From Polyangium spumosum (lineage in GTDB: Bacteria > Myxococcota_A > Polyangia > Polyangiales > Polyangiaceae): a stretch of 64,000 nucleotides of DNA. Below are positions 45,397-57,449 of the stretch, piece by piece (positions within the stretch are counted from its first letter, which is position 1; every line of letters starts with the position of its first letter). The notes under the pieces are model-generated. The model was given only the letters and a program-made list of their open reading frames with translations, ran no database searches and was not told the origin of the DNA. Location: positions 248,001 to 312,000 of the forward strand of contig NZ_WJIE01000007.1 in NCBI RefSeq assembly GCF_009649845.1, read 5' to 3'. The position numbers and the translations under genes were made by a program.

Positions 45397-45528
45397 GACC
45401 GCTCTCCCGGATCCGGACCGACGCCCGACGTGTGCCCGAGGCCGGCTCAAAACGAGCCGCACGCCCGCGCGGCGCATCGCAATCCGTGCACCGGGAAATC
45501 CTAGGGAAGGACGGTTTCAAAAGACCAG

Positions 45529-47310
<1,782 letters not shown>

Positions 47311-47392
47311 TCCTGGCCCCTCTCGGGTGACCGTTCGCGGCGCCTTCCCCTCGCGAGCTCGTGAGGGAGAGGCGCCGCGCGCGTTTTGTCCT

Positions 47393-47398
47393 TACGAT
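47393..47398 (+). promoter_or_regulatory. TACGAT, candidate -10 element of a leaderless gene
   Basis: TACGAT lies exactly 6 nt before the ATG at 47405, with no Shine-Dalgarno between. Confidence 0.4.
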
Positions 47399-47404
47399 CG
47401 GCGC

Positions 47405-47806
47405 ATGAAACGCTTGCTCGTCGCGCCCGCGATCGTCCTCGCCGTGATCCTCGCCGCGCTCCCCGTCCGCGCCGATCCGCCCCCGGATCCGGATCCCTTT
47501 TTCGGCCGCGACAAAGCCCTGCACTTCGGCTTCTCGGCCGCGCTCGCGGGAGGCGCATACGGCGCCTCGGCCCTCTACGGCCTCGACGGGCGGGCGAACC
47601 GCGTCGCGGTCGGCATGGCCGTCGCGATCGGCGCCGGGTACAGCAAGGAAATCCTCGACGCTTGCGGGTTCGGCACGCCGTCGTGGAGAGATTTCGCCTG
47701 GGATCTCATGGGGACGGCGGTGGGCATCGGCGTCTCGCTCGCCCTCGATTACGCACTTTCACCTTCCCCGGCCGCGAAAAGCGGCAGCATGGCGCCCGCG
47801 CGTTGA
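47405..47806 (+). CDS. YfiM-like (DUF2279) small exported protein
   Basis: 133 residues. A signal peptide (KRLLVAPAIVLAVILAALP, cleavage near RAD) is followed by FFGRDKALHFGFSAALAGGA, the hallmark of YfiM/DUF2279 proteins, then Gly/Ala-rich hydrophobic helices and KEILDACGFGTPSWRDFAWD. E. coli YfiM is a lipoprotein of unknown function; here the signal is not a clear lipobox. It is probably membrane-associated through two helices. It is a lone gene between rpsA and the HIT gene. Confidence 0.82.
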   Translation: MKRLLVAPAIVLAVILAALPVRADPPPDPDPFFGRDKALHFGFSAALAGGAYGASALYGLDGRANRVAVGMAVAIGAGYSKEILDACGFGTPSWRDFAWDLMGTAVGIGVSLALDYALSPSPAAKSGSMAPAR

Positions 47807-47845
47807 TCGCCACCGGCCGGCGCCGGTGCTAGCGTGCCGCGCTCG

Positions 47846-48382
47846 ATGGGCCATCCGCTCTGGGCGCCGTGGCGCATGGAGTACATCCTTTCAAAAAAGG
47901 GTGGATCCTGCGTGTTTTGTGGCATCGAAGCTGCACCGCCGGAGGAGCTCCGCGAGCGCCTCGTCGTGTGTGATACGCCGCGCGCGTTCGTCGTGCTGAA
48001 CCGCTACCCGTTCGCCGCGGCGCACCTCCTGGTCGTGCCGCACGCGCACGTCGACGCGCTGGAGAAGCTCTCGCGCGAGGATCATCACGCCCTCTTCGAT
48101 CTCGTGCGCGATGCGACGCAGCGCCTGCGCGCCGCGGTCAAGCCCGAGGGGCTCAACGTGGGCTTGAACCTGGGCGCGGCCGCGGGCGCGGGGATCGCCG
48201 AGCACCTGCACGCGCACATCGTCCCGCGCTGGAGCGGCGACACGAACTTCATGCCGGTGCTCGCCGACGTACGCGTCGTGCCCCAGGCCCTCGAGAAGAC
48301 GCGCGACTACCTCGCGCCTTTTTTCGCGGATCTGCCGGGCGCGCGCCTGCCCGCGCCGAGTGATGGAGGCGAGAGCCCGTGA
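47846..48382 (+). CDS. HIT-family hydrolase/phosphorylase (first of two)
   Basis: 178 residues from ATG at 47846 (GTG at 47834 is possible). The opening MGHPLWAPWRMEYI with CVFCGIE and the HIT triad EHLHAHIVPRW match the AP4A-phosphorylase-like HIT branch found in Actinobacteria and myxobacteria. It acts on dinucleoside polyphosphates or nucleotide-phosphoramidates by family; the exact substrate is unknown. Its TGA overlaps the GTG start of the transporter gene. A second, shorter HIT protein is encoded at 51315-51740. Confidence 0.9.
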   Translation: MGHPLWAPWRMEYILSKKGGSCVFCGIEAAPPEELRERLVVCDTPRAFVVLNRYPFAAAHLLVVPHAHVDALEKLSREDHHALFDLVRDATQRLRAAVKPEGLNVGLNLGAAAGAGIAEHLHAHIVPRWSGDTNFMPVLADVRVVPQALEKTRDYLAPFFADLPGARLPAPSDGGESP

Positions 48383-49761
48383 ACGAACCGTCACCGCCCG
48401 TGTCAGCCCATCCGCCGGAGCGCAAGACCGCGCGCCGCGTCTTCCTCGCCACGAGCGCGGTGCTCGTCGTCGCGCTCTGCATCACCGCGCACGCCGTGAT
48501 GCTCCCCTTCGTGCTCGCGCTCGTCGTGGCGTACGTGCTGACGCCCGCGGTCCTGCGCGTCGAGCGCAAACGCGTGCCGCGCTGGGCCGCGATCCTGCTC
48601 GTCTACGCGATGACGCTCGGCGCGATCGGCGGCTTCATCGGGATGATCGTCCCGCGCCTCGTCACCGAGGGGCAGGCCCTCGCATCCGAGTGGCCGAACC
48701 TCACGCGCAAGGTGCGGAGCGAGTGGCTGCCGGCGATCGACTCGCGCCTCGTGCGCTGGGCCGGGCAACGCCCCGCGGAGAGCGCGCCGGAGCCCACGCC
48801 GAACGCGAGCCCCGAGATCAACGCGGGTGAGGCGCAGAAGGCCGAGGCGCAGGAAGCCGAGCGCCCGCCGCTCCGGATCGTCAAGCGTGACGACGGCTCG
48901 TACGACGTCTTCGTGAGCGAGGATCTGCGCCTGCACGAGGTGCAGCACGGCACCTGGGAGGTCGTGAACGAGGAGCCGAAGAACATCTCGAGCGCGGGCC
49001 TCTTGCGCGAGGGGTTCGACAAGGCGCTGCTCTACCTGCGCCAGAACGCGACGCTCGTGCTCCAGGTCGGCCAGAAGATCGCGGGCGCGATCTCGCGCGG
49101 GATCTTCAACCTCTTCATGACGTTGATGCTCGCGGGTTACATCATCCTGACGCACGAGAAGATCCTCGCGTTCTTCCGCGACCTCTGGGATCCGACCTCG
49201 CACCACACCTTCGACAGGTTCATGCGCAGGCTCGATCGAGGCCTGTCCGGCGTCGTGCGTGGGCAGCTCCTCATCTGCCTCGTGAACGGCGTGCTCTCGG
49301 CGATCGGCTTCTGGCTCTTCCACCTGAAGTACTGGCCGATCCTCTCGATCCTCGCGGCCGTGATGTCGCTGATCCCGATCTTCGGCTCGATCCTGAGCTC
49401 GATCCCGGCCGTGCTCATCGGCCTCACGCAGTCGCCGATGACGGCGTTCGGCGTGCTCGCGTGGATCGTGGGCATCCACCAGCTCGAGGCGAACTTCCTG
49501 AACCCGAAGATCATCGGCGACGCGGCCAAGATCCACCCCGTCCTCGTCGTGTTCTCGCTGCTCGTGGGCGAGCACTTCTTCCAGATCACGGGCGCGCTCT
49601 TCGCGGTGCCGTGCATGTCCATCGCCCAGACCATCTTCCTGCACTTCCGCGAGTCGACGATGGGCCTGTCCGATCCCATGTCGACGCACCCGCCCAAGGC
49701 CAAGGTGCGTCCGGACGTGAAGGAGACGCCGTCGACGCCGGAGGCGGGCGCCGCGGGCTGA
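48379..49761 (+). CDS. AI-2E family transporter (PerM/YdiK type)
   Basis: 460-residue integral membrane protein with about eight hydrophobic segments in the usual order: two near the N-terminus, a long soluble loop, then a block from GIFNLFMTLMLAGYIILTHE to the end, with the family motif VRGQLLICLVNGVLSAIGFWLF. The loop after the second pair of helices contains an unusual Pro/Glu/Ala-rich insertion of about 60 residues. Members include AI-2 exporters and Na+/H+ antiporters, so the solute is undecided. It starts at GTG and overlaps the HIT gene by 4 bp. Confidence 0.88.
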   Translation: MNEPSPPVSAHPPERKTARRVFLATSAVLVVALCITAHAVMLPFVLALVVAYVLTPAVLRVERKRVPRWAAILLVYAMTLGAIGGFIGMIVPRLVTEGQALASEWPNLTRKVRSEWLPAIDSRLVRWAGQRPAESAPEPTPNASPEINAGEAQKAEAQEAERPPLRIVKRDDGSYDVFVSEDLRLHEVQHGTWEVVNEEPKNISSAGLLREGFDKALLYLRQNATLVLQVGQKIAGAISRGIFNLFMTLMLAGYIILTHEKILAFFRDLWDPTSHHTFDRFMRRLDRGLSGVVRGQLLICLVNGVLSAIGFWLFHLKYWPILSILAAVMSLIPIFGSILSSIPAVLIGLTQSPMTAFGVLAWIVGIHQLEANFLNPKIIGDAAKIHPVLVVFSLLVGEHFFQITGALFAVPCMSIAQTIFLHFRESTMGLSDPMSTHPPKAKVRPDVKETPSTPEAGAAG

Positions 49762-49819
49762 CGAAGTCGCGAGGGGCCGCGCTACTGTTTCCCGTGGCAC
49801 GTGGTATGAAGCGCTCGCC

Positions 49820-50788
49820 TTGAAGACGTCCGACAAGCCGAAGAACAACACCCCGGAGAAACCGAAGACCGCGGACAAGCCGAAGGCCGCGCGCGAGGCG
49901 CTCATCGCCGCCGCGCGCGACAAACAGGCGGCCGCGCCCGATCCGCTCCAGATGCTCGAGCCGAAGAAGCTCGCGGTCCGGATCGGCATCCCGCTCGCGC
50001 TCGTCTGGTGCATCGCGCTCTTCATCTCGGGCTGGATCTCGAAGGTCGTGGCGCTCGTCGTGACGCTCGGCGTGGCGGCCCTGGTCGTCTGGGTCTTGCG
50101 GTACGCGCAGCGCTCGCGCGCCGTGGCGAACCTCGTGCGCGGCGCGGACACGCCCGAGGCGCGCAAGGAGGCCATCGAGAAGCTCGAGAGCGAGTTCGGC
50201 AAGGACGACACCGCGGCTGTCTTCGCCCGCGCGCAGCTCGAGCTGCAGGAGGATCCGAAGAAGGCGCTGGCGACGCTGGAGAGCATCAAGCTCGAGAAGG
50301 TCATGCCGCCGGTCGCCGACGAGGCGCGGGCGCAACGCGCGATGATCCACCTCGTGCTCGGCGAGACCGAGGCGGCCAAGGGCCTCGTCGACAAGATCGA
50401 CCTCGGCCGGCACAAGGACGCGAAGAGCCGGGCGACGATCGCGGCGATCGTGGGCGAGGCGTGGGCGCGGGCCGGTCAGGCGAAGAAGGCCGTGGAGCTG
50501 CTCGACACGCTCGATCCGAACGACGCGACCTACGCCGACATCAAGCCGCAGCTCCTCCGCTCGCGCGCGTTCGCGTACGCGTGGACGAACGACACGAAGC
50601 GGATGAAGCAGATCCTGCGGCAGCTCTCGGCGCTCAACCCGCAGTACCTCGCGTCGTTCATCACGAAGAAGAAGCTGCCCGGCGGCGTCTCGCCGAAGGG
50701 CGTGCATCCGCTGCTCGAAAAAGAGGCCTTCGAGATGATCTCCAAGAGCGGGATGATCCCGCGCAAGATGGAGTATCGACGGTCCTAG
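49820..50788 (+). CDS. Membrane protein with TPR-like domain
   Basis: 322 residues, probably starting at TTG 49820, because the upstream ATG opens only a six-codon frame. A Lys/Pro-rich N-terminus precedes two close membrane helices (LALVWCIALFISGW, VVALVVTLGVAALVVWVL), then a cytoplasmic helical-repeat domain reading like TPR (DTAAVFARAQLELQEDPKKA, AMIHLVLGETEAAKGLVDKI, EAWARAGQAKKAVELLDTL). A scaffold role is likely; no partner is evident. Its stop codon shares the CTAG bases with the stop of the convergent response-regulator gene. Confidence 0.75.
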   Translation: MKTSDKPKNNTPEKPKTADKPKAAREALIAAARDKQAAAPDPLQMLEPKKLAVRIGIPLALVWCIALFISGWISKVVALVVTLGVAALVVWVLRYAQRSRAVANLVRGADTPEARKEAIEKLESEFGKDDTAAVFARAQLELQEDPKKALATLESIKLEKVMPPVADEARAQRAMIHLVLGETEAAKGLVDKIDLGRHKDAKSRATIAAIVGEAWARAGQAKKAVELLDTLDPNDATYADIKPQLLRSRAFAYAWTNDTKRMKQILRQLSALNPQYLASFITKKKLPGGVSPKGVHPLLEKEAFEMISKSGMIPRKMEYRRS

Positions 50789-51183
50789 GACGACGGCGCC
50801 GGCGGCTTGAGGAATCGCTCGACCGCGTCGAGCAACGTGTCGATGCCGACGGGCTTGCGCAGGTATCCGTTCGCCTGGATCTTCGCGGCCTGCTGCCGGA
50901 GGTTGCCGTCGGCCGAGATCACGATGACGGGGATGTCGGCGATCGTCGGATCCTGTCGTTGCTCGGTCCGGAAGCGCCAGCCGTCCATGACCGGCATCAT
51001 CAGGTCGAGCAGGATGAGCTGCGGGCGAACGCCCTCGTGGAGCAGGTCGAGCGCCTGCTTTCCGTTGCTCGCGCCACGCACCTCGTAGCCCTCTTCCTCG
51101 AGGATCTGCGCGATGGTCTCACGGATGTCCGGATCGTCCTCGACGACGAGGACGCCGCGGCTCCCCTGCTCGATCGTGCCCAT
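50785..51183 (-). CDS. Stand-alone response regulator receiver protein
   Basis: 132 residues from ATG at 51183, one receiver domain and nothing else. The acid pocket VVEDDPDIRE, the phosphoacceptor Asp in ILLDLMMPVMDGW, VIVISADG with the conserved Ser and the Lys in GYLRKPVG are all present. With no output domain it should act by protein contact, like CheY or Spo0F-type relays. No histidine kinase is nearby. GGGGA lies just before the start and a TAGAGT hexamer 25 nt upstream. Confidence 0.92.
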   Translation of the reverse strand: MGTIEQGSRGVLVVEDDPDIRETIAQILEEEGYEVRGASNGKQALDLLHEGVRPQLILLDLMMPVMDGWRFRTEQRQDPTIADIPVIVISADGNLRQQAAKIQANGYLRKPVGIDTLLDAVERFLKPPAPSS

Positions 51184-51208
51184 GGTCCCCGCCCGCAAAG
51201 GCGCGGCC

Positions 51209-51214
51209 ACTCTA
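51209..51214 (-). promoter_or_regulatory. TAGAGT, candidate -10 of the response regulator gene
   Basis: On the minus strand TAGAGT ends 25 nt before ATG 51183, which allows a short leader with GGGGA. The -35 is weak (TGGCGA at 17 bp). Confidence 0.35.
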
Positions 51215-51314
51215 CTGACCCACCCACGGTGTCGCCAGCCCCGGCGCCTCCGTACCGGACAAATCTTGGTGCGTGAGCAAACGCGACCATCGACCTGTGA
51301 CGCGAGTTTCCCCC

Positions 51315-51740
51315 ATGGCCCAGGCATGCACCTTTTGTCGTATTGCGGCAGGTGATCTTCCTGCCCATCTCGTGCTCGACGAGCCCGAGATCCTCGCCTT
51401 CCTCGATCGCAGCCCCTTGTTCGTGGGCCACTGCCTCGTCGTTCCCCGCGCCCACGTGCCGACGCTACTCGATCTACCCGAGCCGTCGATCGGTCCCCTC
51501 TTTGCGGCCGCGCAGCGCGTGGCGCGCGCGATCGAGCCTGCGCTCTCGGCCGAGGGATCGTTCGTGGCGATGAACAACAAGATAAGCCAGAGCGTGCCGC
51601 ACCTGCACGTGCACGTGGTGCCGCGGCGCAAGAAGGATGGCCTGCGGGGCTTCTTCTGGCCGCGCGCGAAGTACACGAGCGACGAGGAGATGGCGCGTGT
51701 CGCCGAGGCGCTACGCGCGGCGCTGCGATCTCCCGCATAA
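51315..51740 (+). CDS. HIT-family protein (second of two)
   Basis: 141 residues from ATG at 51315; a GTG at 51273 would add 14 residues unlike the family. CTFCRIAAGDLPAHLV with the Cys pair, DRSPLFVGHCLVVPRAHV and the triad SVPHLHVHVVPRRKKDG define a classical HIT/Hint-like fold with nucleotide-hydrolase activity. It is shorter than, and only distantly similar to, the HIT protein at 47846. It ends 7 nt before the next gene. Confidence 0.9.
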   Translation: MAQACTFCRIAAGDLPAHLVLDEPEILAFLDRSPLFVGHCLVVPRAHVPTLLDLPEPSIGPLFAAAQRVARAIEPALSAEGSFVAMNNKISQSVPHLHVHVVPRRKKDGLRGFFWPRAKYTSDEEMARVAEALRAALRSPA

Positions 51741-51741
51741 T
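51736..51741 (+). promoter_or_regulatory. CATAAT, candidate -10 element of a leaderless gene
   Basis: CATAAT (five of six matches to TATAAT) lies 6 nt before ATG 51748 and overlaps the HIT stop codon. There is no Shine-Dalgarno. Confidence 0.4.
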
Positions 51742-51747
51742 GTGCGG

Positions 51748-53172
51748 ATGAGTGACTCCCCCCCGCCGTCCCGCCCGCGCACGCCCCTGCGCGAGGTGAC
51801 GAGGCTCTGGTTCGGCCTCGAAGCGCCGGTCGGGCGGCGCGCCTATCTGCTCACGGGCGTGACGCTGATGGCGCTCAAGTACGGCCTCGACGCGCTGCTC
51901 GTGTACCTCGCGTCGGGCGTGCTCTGGTCGCCGCTCGCGTACCTGAGCCCGGCCCTCTCGTTGCGGATGCAGAGCATCCCCGACGCGCCGTCGTGGCTCT
52001 TCGTGACGATGGGGGTCGCGACGCTGCCGTTCTTGTGGATCGGCGTCTCGATGAGCATTCGACGCGCGGCGAACGCGGGTTTGTCGCCGTGGTTCGGCCT
52101 CTCGTTCCTGGTGCCGGCGCTGAACTACCTGGTGATGCTCGTGCTCGCGGCGCTGCCGGAGCGCGCGGACGCGTGGAAGCCGGAGCCGACGTCGCCGTAT
52201 CGCGAGCCGGGGCCGCAGCCGAAGATCCAGCCGAAGATCGAGGGCACGCTGCGGAGCGCGCTGCTCGGCGTGGTGGCAGCCGTCGCGGTGGGGCTCGGGA
52301 TGGCGGGGCTCAGCGTGTACGCGCTGAACCTCTACGGCATGTCGCTCTTCTTCGTGACGCCGTTCGTGATGGGCTCGGTGAGCTCGTTCCTCTTGAACCG
52401 CGAGGCGCCGCAGCCGCTCGGACGTGCAGTCCTGGTCGCGGGTTTGTCCGTCGCGATCACGGGCGGGGCGATGTTGCTCTTCGCGCTGGAGGGCCTCGTC
52501 TGCCTGCTGATGGCCGCGCCGATCGCGGGCGTGGTGGCGGTGATCGGCGCGATCCTGGGCCGCGCGATCGCGCTGCAGGCGAAGACGCCGCGCACGCACG
52601 CCGCGGCGGCGGTGCTGGCGCTGCCGGGGCTCGTGGGCGCGGAGGCGGCGGTGGTGACGCCCGAGCTGCGCGAGGTGAAGACGGTGATCGAGGTGGACGC
52701 GCCGCCGGATCGGGTGTGGGAGAACGTGATCGGCTTCGGCGAGCTCGCGCCGCCCGCGGAATGGTTCTTCCACACGGGGATCGCCTACCCGGTGCGGGCG
52801 CGGCTCGAAGGCGAAGGCGTGGGCGCCGTGCGGTACTGCGAGTTCTCGACGGGCCCGTTCGTCGAGCCGATCACGGTCTGGGACAAACCTCGGAGGCTCG
52901 CGTTCGACGTGGCGAAGCAGCCCCACGCGATGAAGGAGTGGAGCCCGTTCCAGTACGTGCACGCGCCGCACCTCGACGGTAGTTTGAGGTCCAAGCGTGG
53001 TCAGTTCCTGCTGACCGAGCTGCCCGGCGGACGAACGCGCCTCGAAGGGACGACGTGGTACGAGCTCGAGATGTCGCCGAACATGTACTGGGCGTTCTGG
53101 TCGGATGGCGCGATCCACGCGATCCACACGCGCGTGCTCGAGCACGTGAAGCGGCTCAGCGAGGCGAAATGA
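51748..53172 (+). CDS. Membrane protein (DUF805-like) fused to an SRPBCC domain
   Basis: 474 residues. The N-terminal two-thirds contain about eight hydrophobic segments; the first three with SIRRAANAGLSPWFGLSFLV resemble DUF805 inner-membrane proteins. From about residue 320 a soluble SRPBCC/START-type domain begins (VKTVIEVDAPPDRVWENVIG, WDKPRRLAFDVAKQP, LEGTTWYELEMSPNMYW), which usually binds a hydrophobic ligand. The fusion suggests a membrane-coupled lipid or polyketide-like ligand, but this is inference. It lies just after the HIT gene and stops 12 bp from the convergent gene. Confidence 0.8.
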   Translation: MSDSPPPSRPRTPLREVTRLWFGLEAPVGRRAYLLTGVTLMALKYGLDALLVYLASGVLWSPLAYLSPALSLRMQSIPDAPSWLFVTMGVATLPFLWIGVSMSIRRAANAGLSPWFGLSFLVPALNYLVMLVLAALPERADAWKPEPTSPYREPGPQPKIQPKIEGTLRSALLGVVAAVAVGLGMAGLSVYALNLYGMSLFFVTPFVMGSVSSFLLNREAPQPLGRAVLVAGLSVAITGGAMLLFALEGLVCLLMAAPIAGVVAVIGAILGRAIALQAKTPRTHAAAAVLALPGLVGAEAAVVTPELREVKTVIEVDAPPDRVWENVIGFGELAPPAEWFFHTGIAYPVRARLEGEGVGAVRYCEFSTGPFVEPITVWDKPRRLAFDVAKQPHAMKEWSPFQYVHAPHLDGSLRSKRGQFLLTELPGGRTRLEGTTWYELEMSPNMYWAFWSDGAIHAIHTRVLEHVKRLSEAK

Positions 53173-53184
53173 CGAGCGGGCGGG

Positions 53185-55842
53185 CTACGCGGTGACGACC
53201 CGGCCCGCCCCACCATCGACGGTGATGACCTGCCCCGTCGTGATCCGCGCCGTCGCGCCGGCGACGCCGACGACGGCCGGGATCCCGTACTCGCGCGCCA
53301 CCACCGCGCCGTGCGACATGCTCCCGCCCATCTCCATCACGAGCCCTCCGGCCGTCAGGAAGAGCGGGGTCCAGCCGGGATCCGTCGACGGCGCGACCAG
53401 GATCTCGCCGGGCTCGATCTTCGCGCCCACCGGATCCAGCACCACGCGCGCCTTGCCCGTGACACGCCCCGCGCAGGCGGGCGTACCCGACAAACCATGC
53501 TCGTCCGACGCGGCCGCGGCCATCACCTCGGGCTCCGTGCCGTCCGAGAGCAGGATCCGCGGCACGTGCTTGCGGCCGAGCTCCTGCGTGATCATGCGCC
53601 GGCGCTCGGCCACGAGCGCGCGGAGATCGTCGCCCGCGACGACCGCGCGCAGCTCGCGCAGGTCGAGGAGGAACACGTCGTCCTCGGCCGCGAGGTTCCC
53701 TTCGCGCACGAGCAGCCGGCCGGCCTCGAGCAAGAGCGCGCGGGCGTGCGCGATGATGCGCACGACCCCGAACTTCGGCGCCTCGCGTACGCCCATGAGC
53801 CTGCGCACGCGGTCCGCCGCGAAACGAACCGCCGCGCCGCGCAGCATGCCCTTCGCGCGCGCCCGGGACGCGAGCTCCTCCGCCATCCGCTCCGCCTCGC
53901 GCGCGCCACGCTCGAACGCCACGTCCGGCGGCGCCACGTCGTCGCCGAGCGCGAGGTAGTTCGCGAGGCTGCCGAGGATGTGCGTCGGGTCGTCGCGCCA
54001 CCGAGGCACGCCGATGTCGATCTCCGCGACGCCACGCGCGCCCCAGCGCGCGAGGAACGCTTCGAGCTCACGCTGGAGCACGGCCGGCAGCGCTCGCTCG
54101 GCGTGACGCTCGGCGAGCGCGGCGGGGGTCTCCTCGCGCAGAGCGCTTCGCGAGGCAGGATCGGCGCCGACGCGGCGCGAGAGCGACCAGAGCTCGAGGT
54201 CCATCTCGGTCGTCGGGTTGTTCGGCAGCGAGCGCAAGAGCGTGTGGACCTCGGCCTCGTCGAGGTCCTCTCCGAGCAAGCCGCGCAGCACGCGCAGCGC
54301 GACGAAGCCAACCGCCACGCTCGGCATGTGCAGGAAGACGGCGCTGAAGCCGGGGAGCATGCGCTCGACGGCGTCGAGATAGGCCGACGGCGGGGAGCCA
54401 TCGGGCACCTGGGCGAGCGCGATCGCCGCCTCGACGTCGGCCTCGATGTGCGCAGGGACCTCGTCCGGCGACACGAGCCCGCGAAGGACCCTCCGCGGCG
54501 CGCGCATCGACGAGGCCGCGCGGGCGACGCCACGCGCGATCTTCCAGGCAGGCGTGCGCACGAGACCGAGGCGCGGTTCTTCGAGGAGCGCGCGCAGCAC
54601 GGCGCCCGTCCGCGCTTCCATCCGCGCCGACACGAAGACCAGGAGGCGGTGGCCGAGCGGATTGCGGATGACGTCCGTGATGTCGAGGAACAACCGACTC
54701 GCGGAGACGGCCACGAAGGGCGCGCCCTCGATGGGATCGCCGTCCCAGAGGCTCGTCACCCTCGCGACGTTGCCGAAGAAGGCCCGCCAGAGCTGCACGC
54801 CCATCGGCGAGAACGGGCGGAAGACACCCTGCGCCACGTTGAAGCTGAAGAGGACGCGCAGATCGCCCTCCTTCGACCAGGGACCTACCGGGATCGGGAA
54901 GAGCGTGGTGATCGGGCGCGACTGCACGAGGAGGATCTCTCCTTCGGGATCGATCGCCCACTCGATGTCCTGCGGCGCGCCGAAATGCGCCTCGACCCGC
55001 GCGCCCATCTTCGCGAGCGCGCGCGCCTCCGCGTCGGAGATACAAGGCCCCGTCGAGCCGTCTGCGCGTTGCTCGTGGCGCGTCCCCCCGCCTGGCAGGG
55101 CCTCGATCACCACCCGTTTGTCCCCGAGGCGGCGGGCGACGATCTCGCCCGTGTCCACGCGGATCTCGAGGTGATCGGGGTTCGTCGCGCCACTCACGAC
55201 GGCCTCGCCGAGGCCCGGCGCCGCGTCGATCACGGCCTCGCGGCGCCGGCCCGTCACGGGGTTCGCCGTGAAGAGCACGCCCGCCGCGCGCGCGAACACG
55301 AGGCGCTGCACGACGACCGCGAGGGAGACCTCGCGAGGATCGATCGCGCGATCCGCGCGGTACACGACGGCGCGCTCGGTGAAGAGCGAAGCCCAGCAGC
55401 GGCGAACCGCGTCGAGCAGCGCGTCCTTGCCGAGGACACCGAGGTAGGTGTCCTGCTGTCCGGCAAAACTCGCGTCCGGCAGATCCTCGGCCGTGGCCGA
55501 CGAACGCACGGCGACGGTCGCGCCGCCGAGATCGTCCTCGTAGGCGCGAACGCACGCCTCGGCGATCACGTCGGGCACGGGCGCGGACGAGAGCGCGGCG
55601 CGGATGTCGGCCGCGAGCGCGGCGAGGCGGGCGCGATCGCTCGGATCGGCCTTCGCGAGCGCGTCGAGGGAGGGGCCGATCTTCGCCGCCTCCGCCGCGA
55701 CGCGGAAGGCGGAGGTCGTCGCGACGAACCCGGGCGGGACCGGGACACCCGCGCGGATCATCTCGCCGAGGTTCGCGGCTTTGCCGCCGGCGATGGGGAG
55801 GGAAGAGCGATCGAGCGCGGCGAGCGGACGTACGAAGGTCAC
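53185..55842 (-). CDS. PEP-utilising phosphotransferase, rifampicin phosphotransferase-like
   Basis: 885 residues, close to the length of rifampicin phosphotransferases (about 870) and longer than PEP synthase. The N-terminal ATP-binding domain has VAVRSSATAEDLPDASFAGQ, AAGVLFTANPVTGRR and DIEWAIDPEGEILLVQSRPI; a large helical middle domain (330-750, with FSPMGVQLW) takes the place of the PEP-synthase TIM barrel; the C-terminal swivelling domain carries the catalytic His in GGSMSHGAVVAREYGIPAVV. No PEP/pyruvate barrel is present. It probably phosphorylates an organic acceptor at the expense of ATP; rifamycin is one possibility, an endogenous metabolite another. GTG start at 55842. Confidence 0.85.
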   Translation of the reverse strand: MTFVRPLAALDRSSLPIAGGKAANLGEMIRAGVPVPPGFVATTSAFRVAAEAAKIGPSLDALAKADPSDRARLAALAADIRAALSSAPVPDVIAEACVRAYEDDLGGATVAVRSSATAEDLPDASFAGQQDTYLGVLGKDALLDAVRRCWASLFTERAVVYRADRAIDPREVSLAVVVQRLVFARAAGVLFTANPVTGRRREAVIDAAPGLGEAVVSGATNPDHLEIRVDTGEIVARRLGDKRVVIEALPGGGTRHEQRADGSTGPCISDAEARALAKMGARVEAHFGAPQDIEWAIDPEGEILLVQSRPITTLFPIPVGPWSKEGDLRVLFSFNVAQGVFRPFSPMGVQLWRAFFGNVARVTSLWDGDPIEGAPFVAVSASRLFLDITDVIRNPLGHRLLVFVSARMEARTGAVLRALLEEPRLGLVRTPAWKIARGVARAASSMRAPRRVLRGLVSPDEVPAHIEADVEAAIALAQVPDGSPPSAYLDAVERMLPGFSAVFLHMPSVAVGFVALRVLRGLLGEDLDEAEVHTLLRSLPNNPTTEMDLELWSLSRRVGADPASRSALREETPAALAERHAERALPAVLQRELEAFLARWGARGVAEIDIGVPRWRDDPTHILGSLANYLALGDDVAPPDVAFERGAREAERMAEELASRARAKGMLRGAAVRFAADRVRRLMGVREAPKFGVVRIIAHARALLLEAGRLLVREGNLAAEDDVFLLDLRELRAVVAGDDLRALVAERRRMITQELGRKHVPRILLSDGTEPEVMAAAASDEHGLSGTPACAGRVTGKARVVLDPVGAKIEPGEILVAPSTDPGWTPLFLTAGGLVMEMGGSMSHGAVVAREYGIPAVVGVAGATARITTGQVITVDGGAGRVVTA

Positions 55843-55897
55843 GCTCGACGCGTAGGGGACGCGGCACGCGGGAACAAGGTCTCGCGCGCCTCCCGGC

Positions 55898-57289
<1,392 letters not shown>

Positions 57290-57304
57290 GGCCAATACCT
57301 CTCG

Positions 57305-57404
57305 TCGACGCTTGGGGCTACGGATCGCCTACGGCGTCCTACGCCCCAAACCCCTCGACGCTTGGGGCTACGGATCGCCTACGGCGTCCTACGCCCCAAA
57401 CCCC
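57305..57404. repeat. Perfect 50-bp tandem duplication of a hairpin element
   Basis: 57305-57354 and 57355-57404 are identical. Each holds outer arms TTGGGGC and GCCCCAA, a TAC/TAC internal loop, an inner GGATCGCC/GGCGTCC stem with one bulged T, and a TAC apical loop. The pair sits between sseA and asnS, 10 bp beyond the asnS start region. Perfect identity indicates a recent duplication or strong homogenisation. Confidence 0.95.
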
Positions 57405-57449
57405 AAAGCACCGGACCTCGCGCGGCGCAAGGGGCTTCCGGATCGAGGC

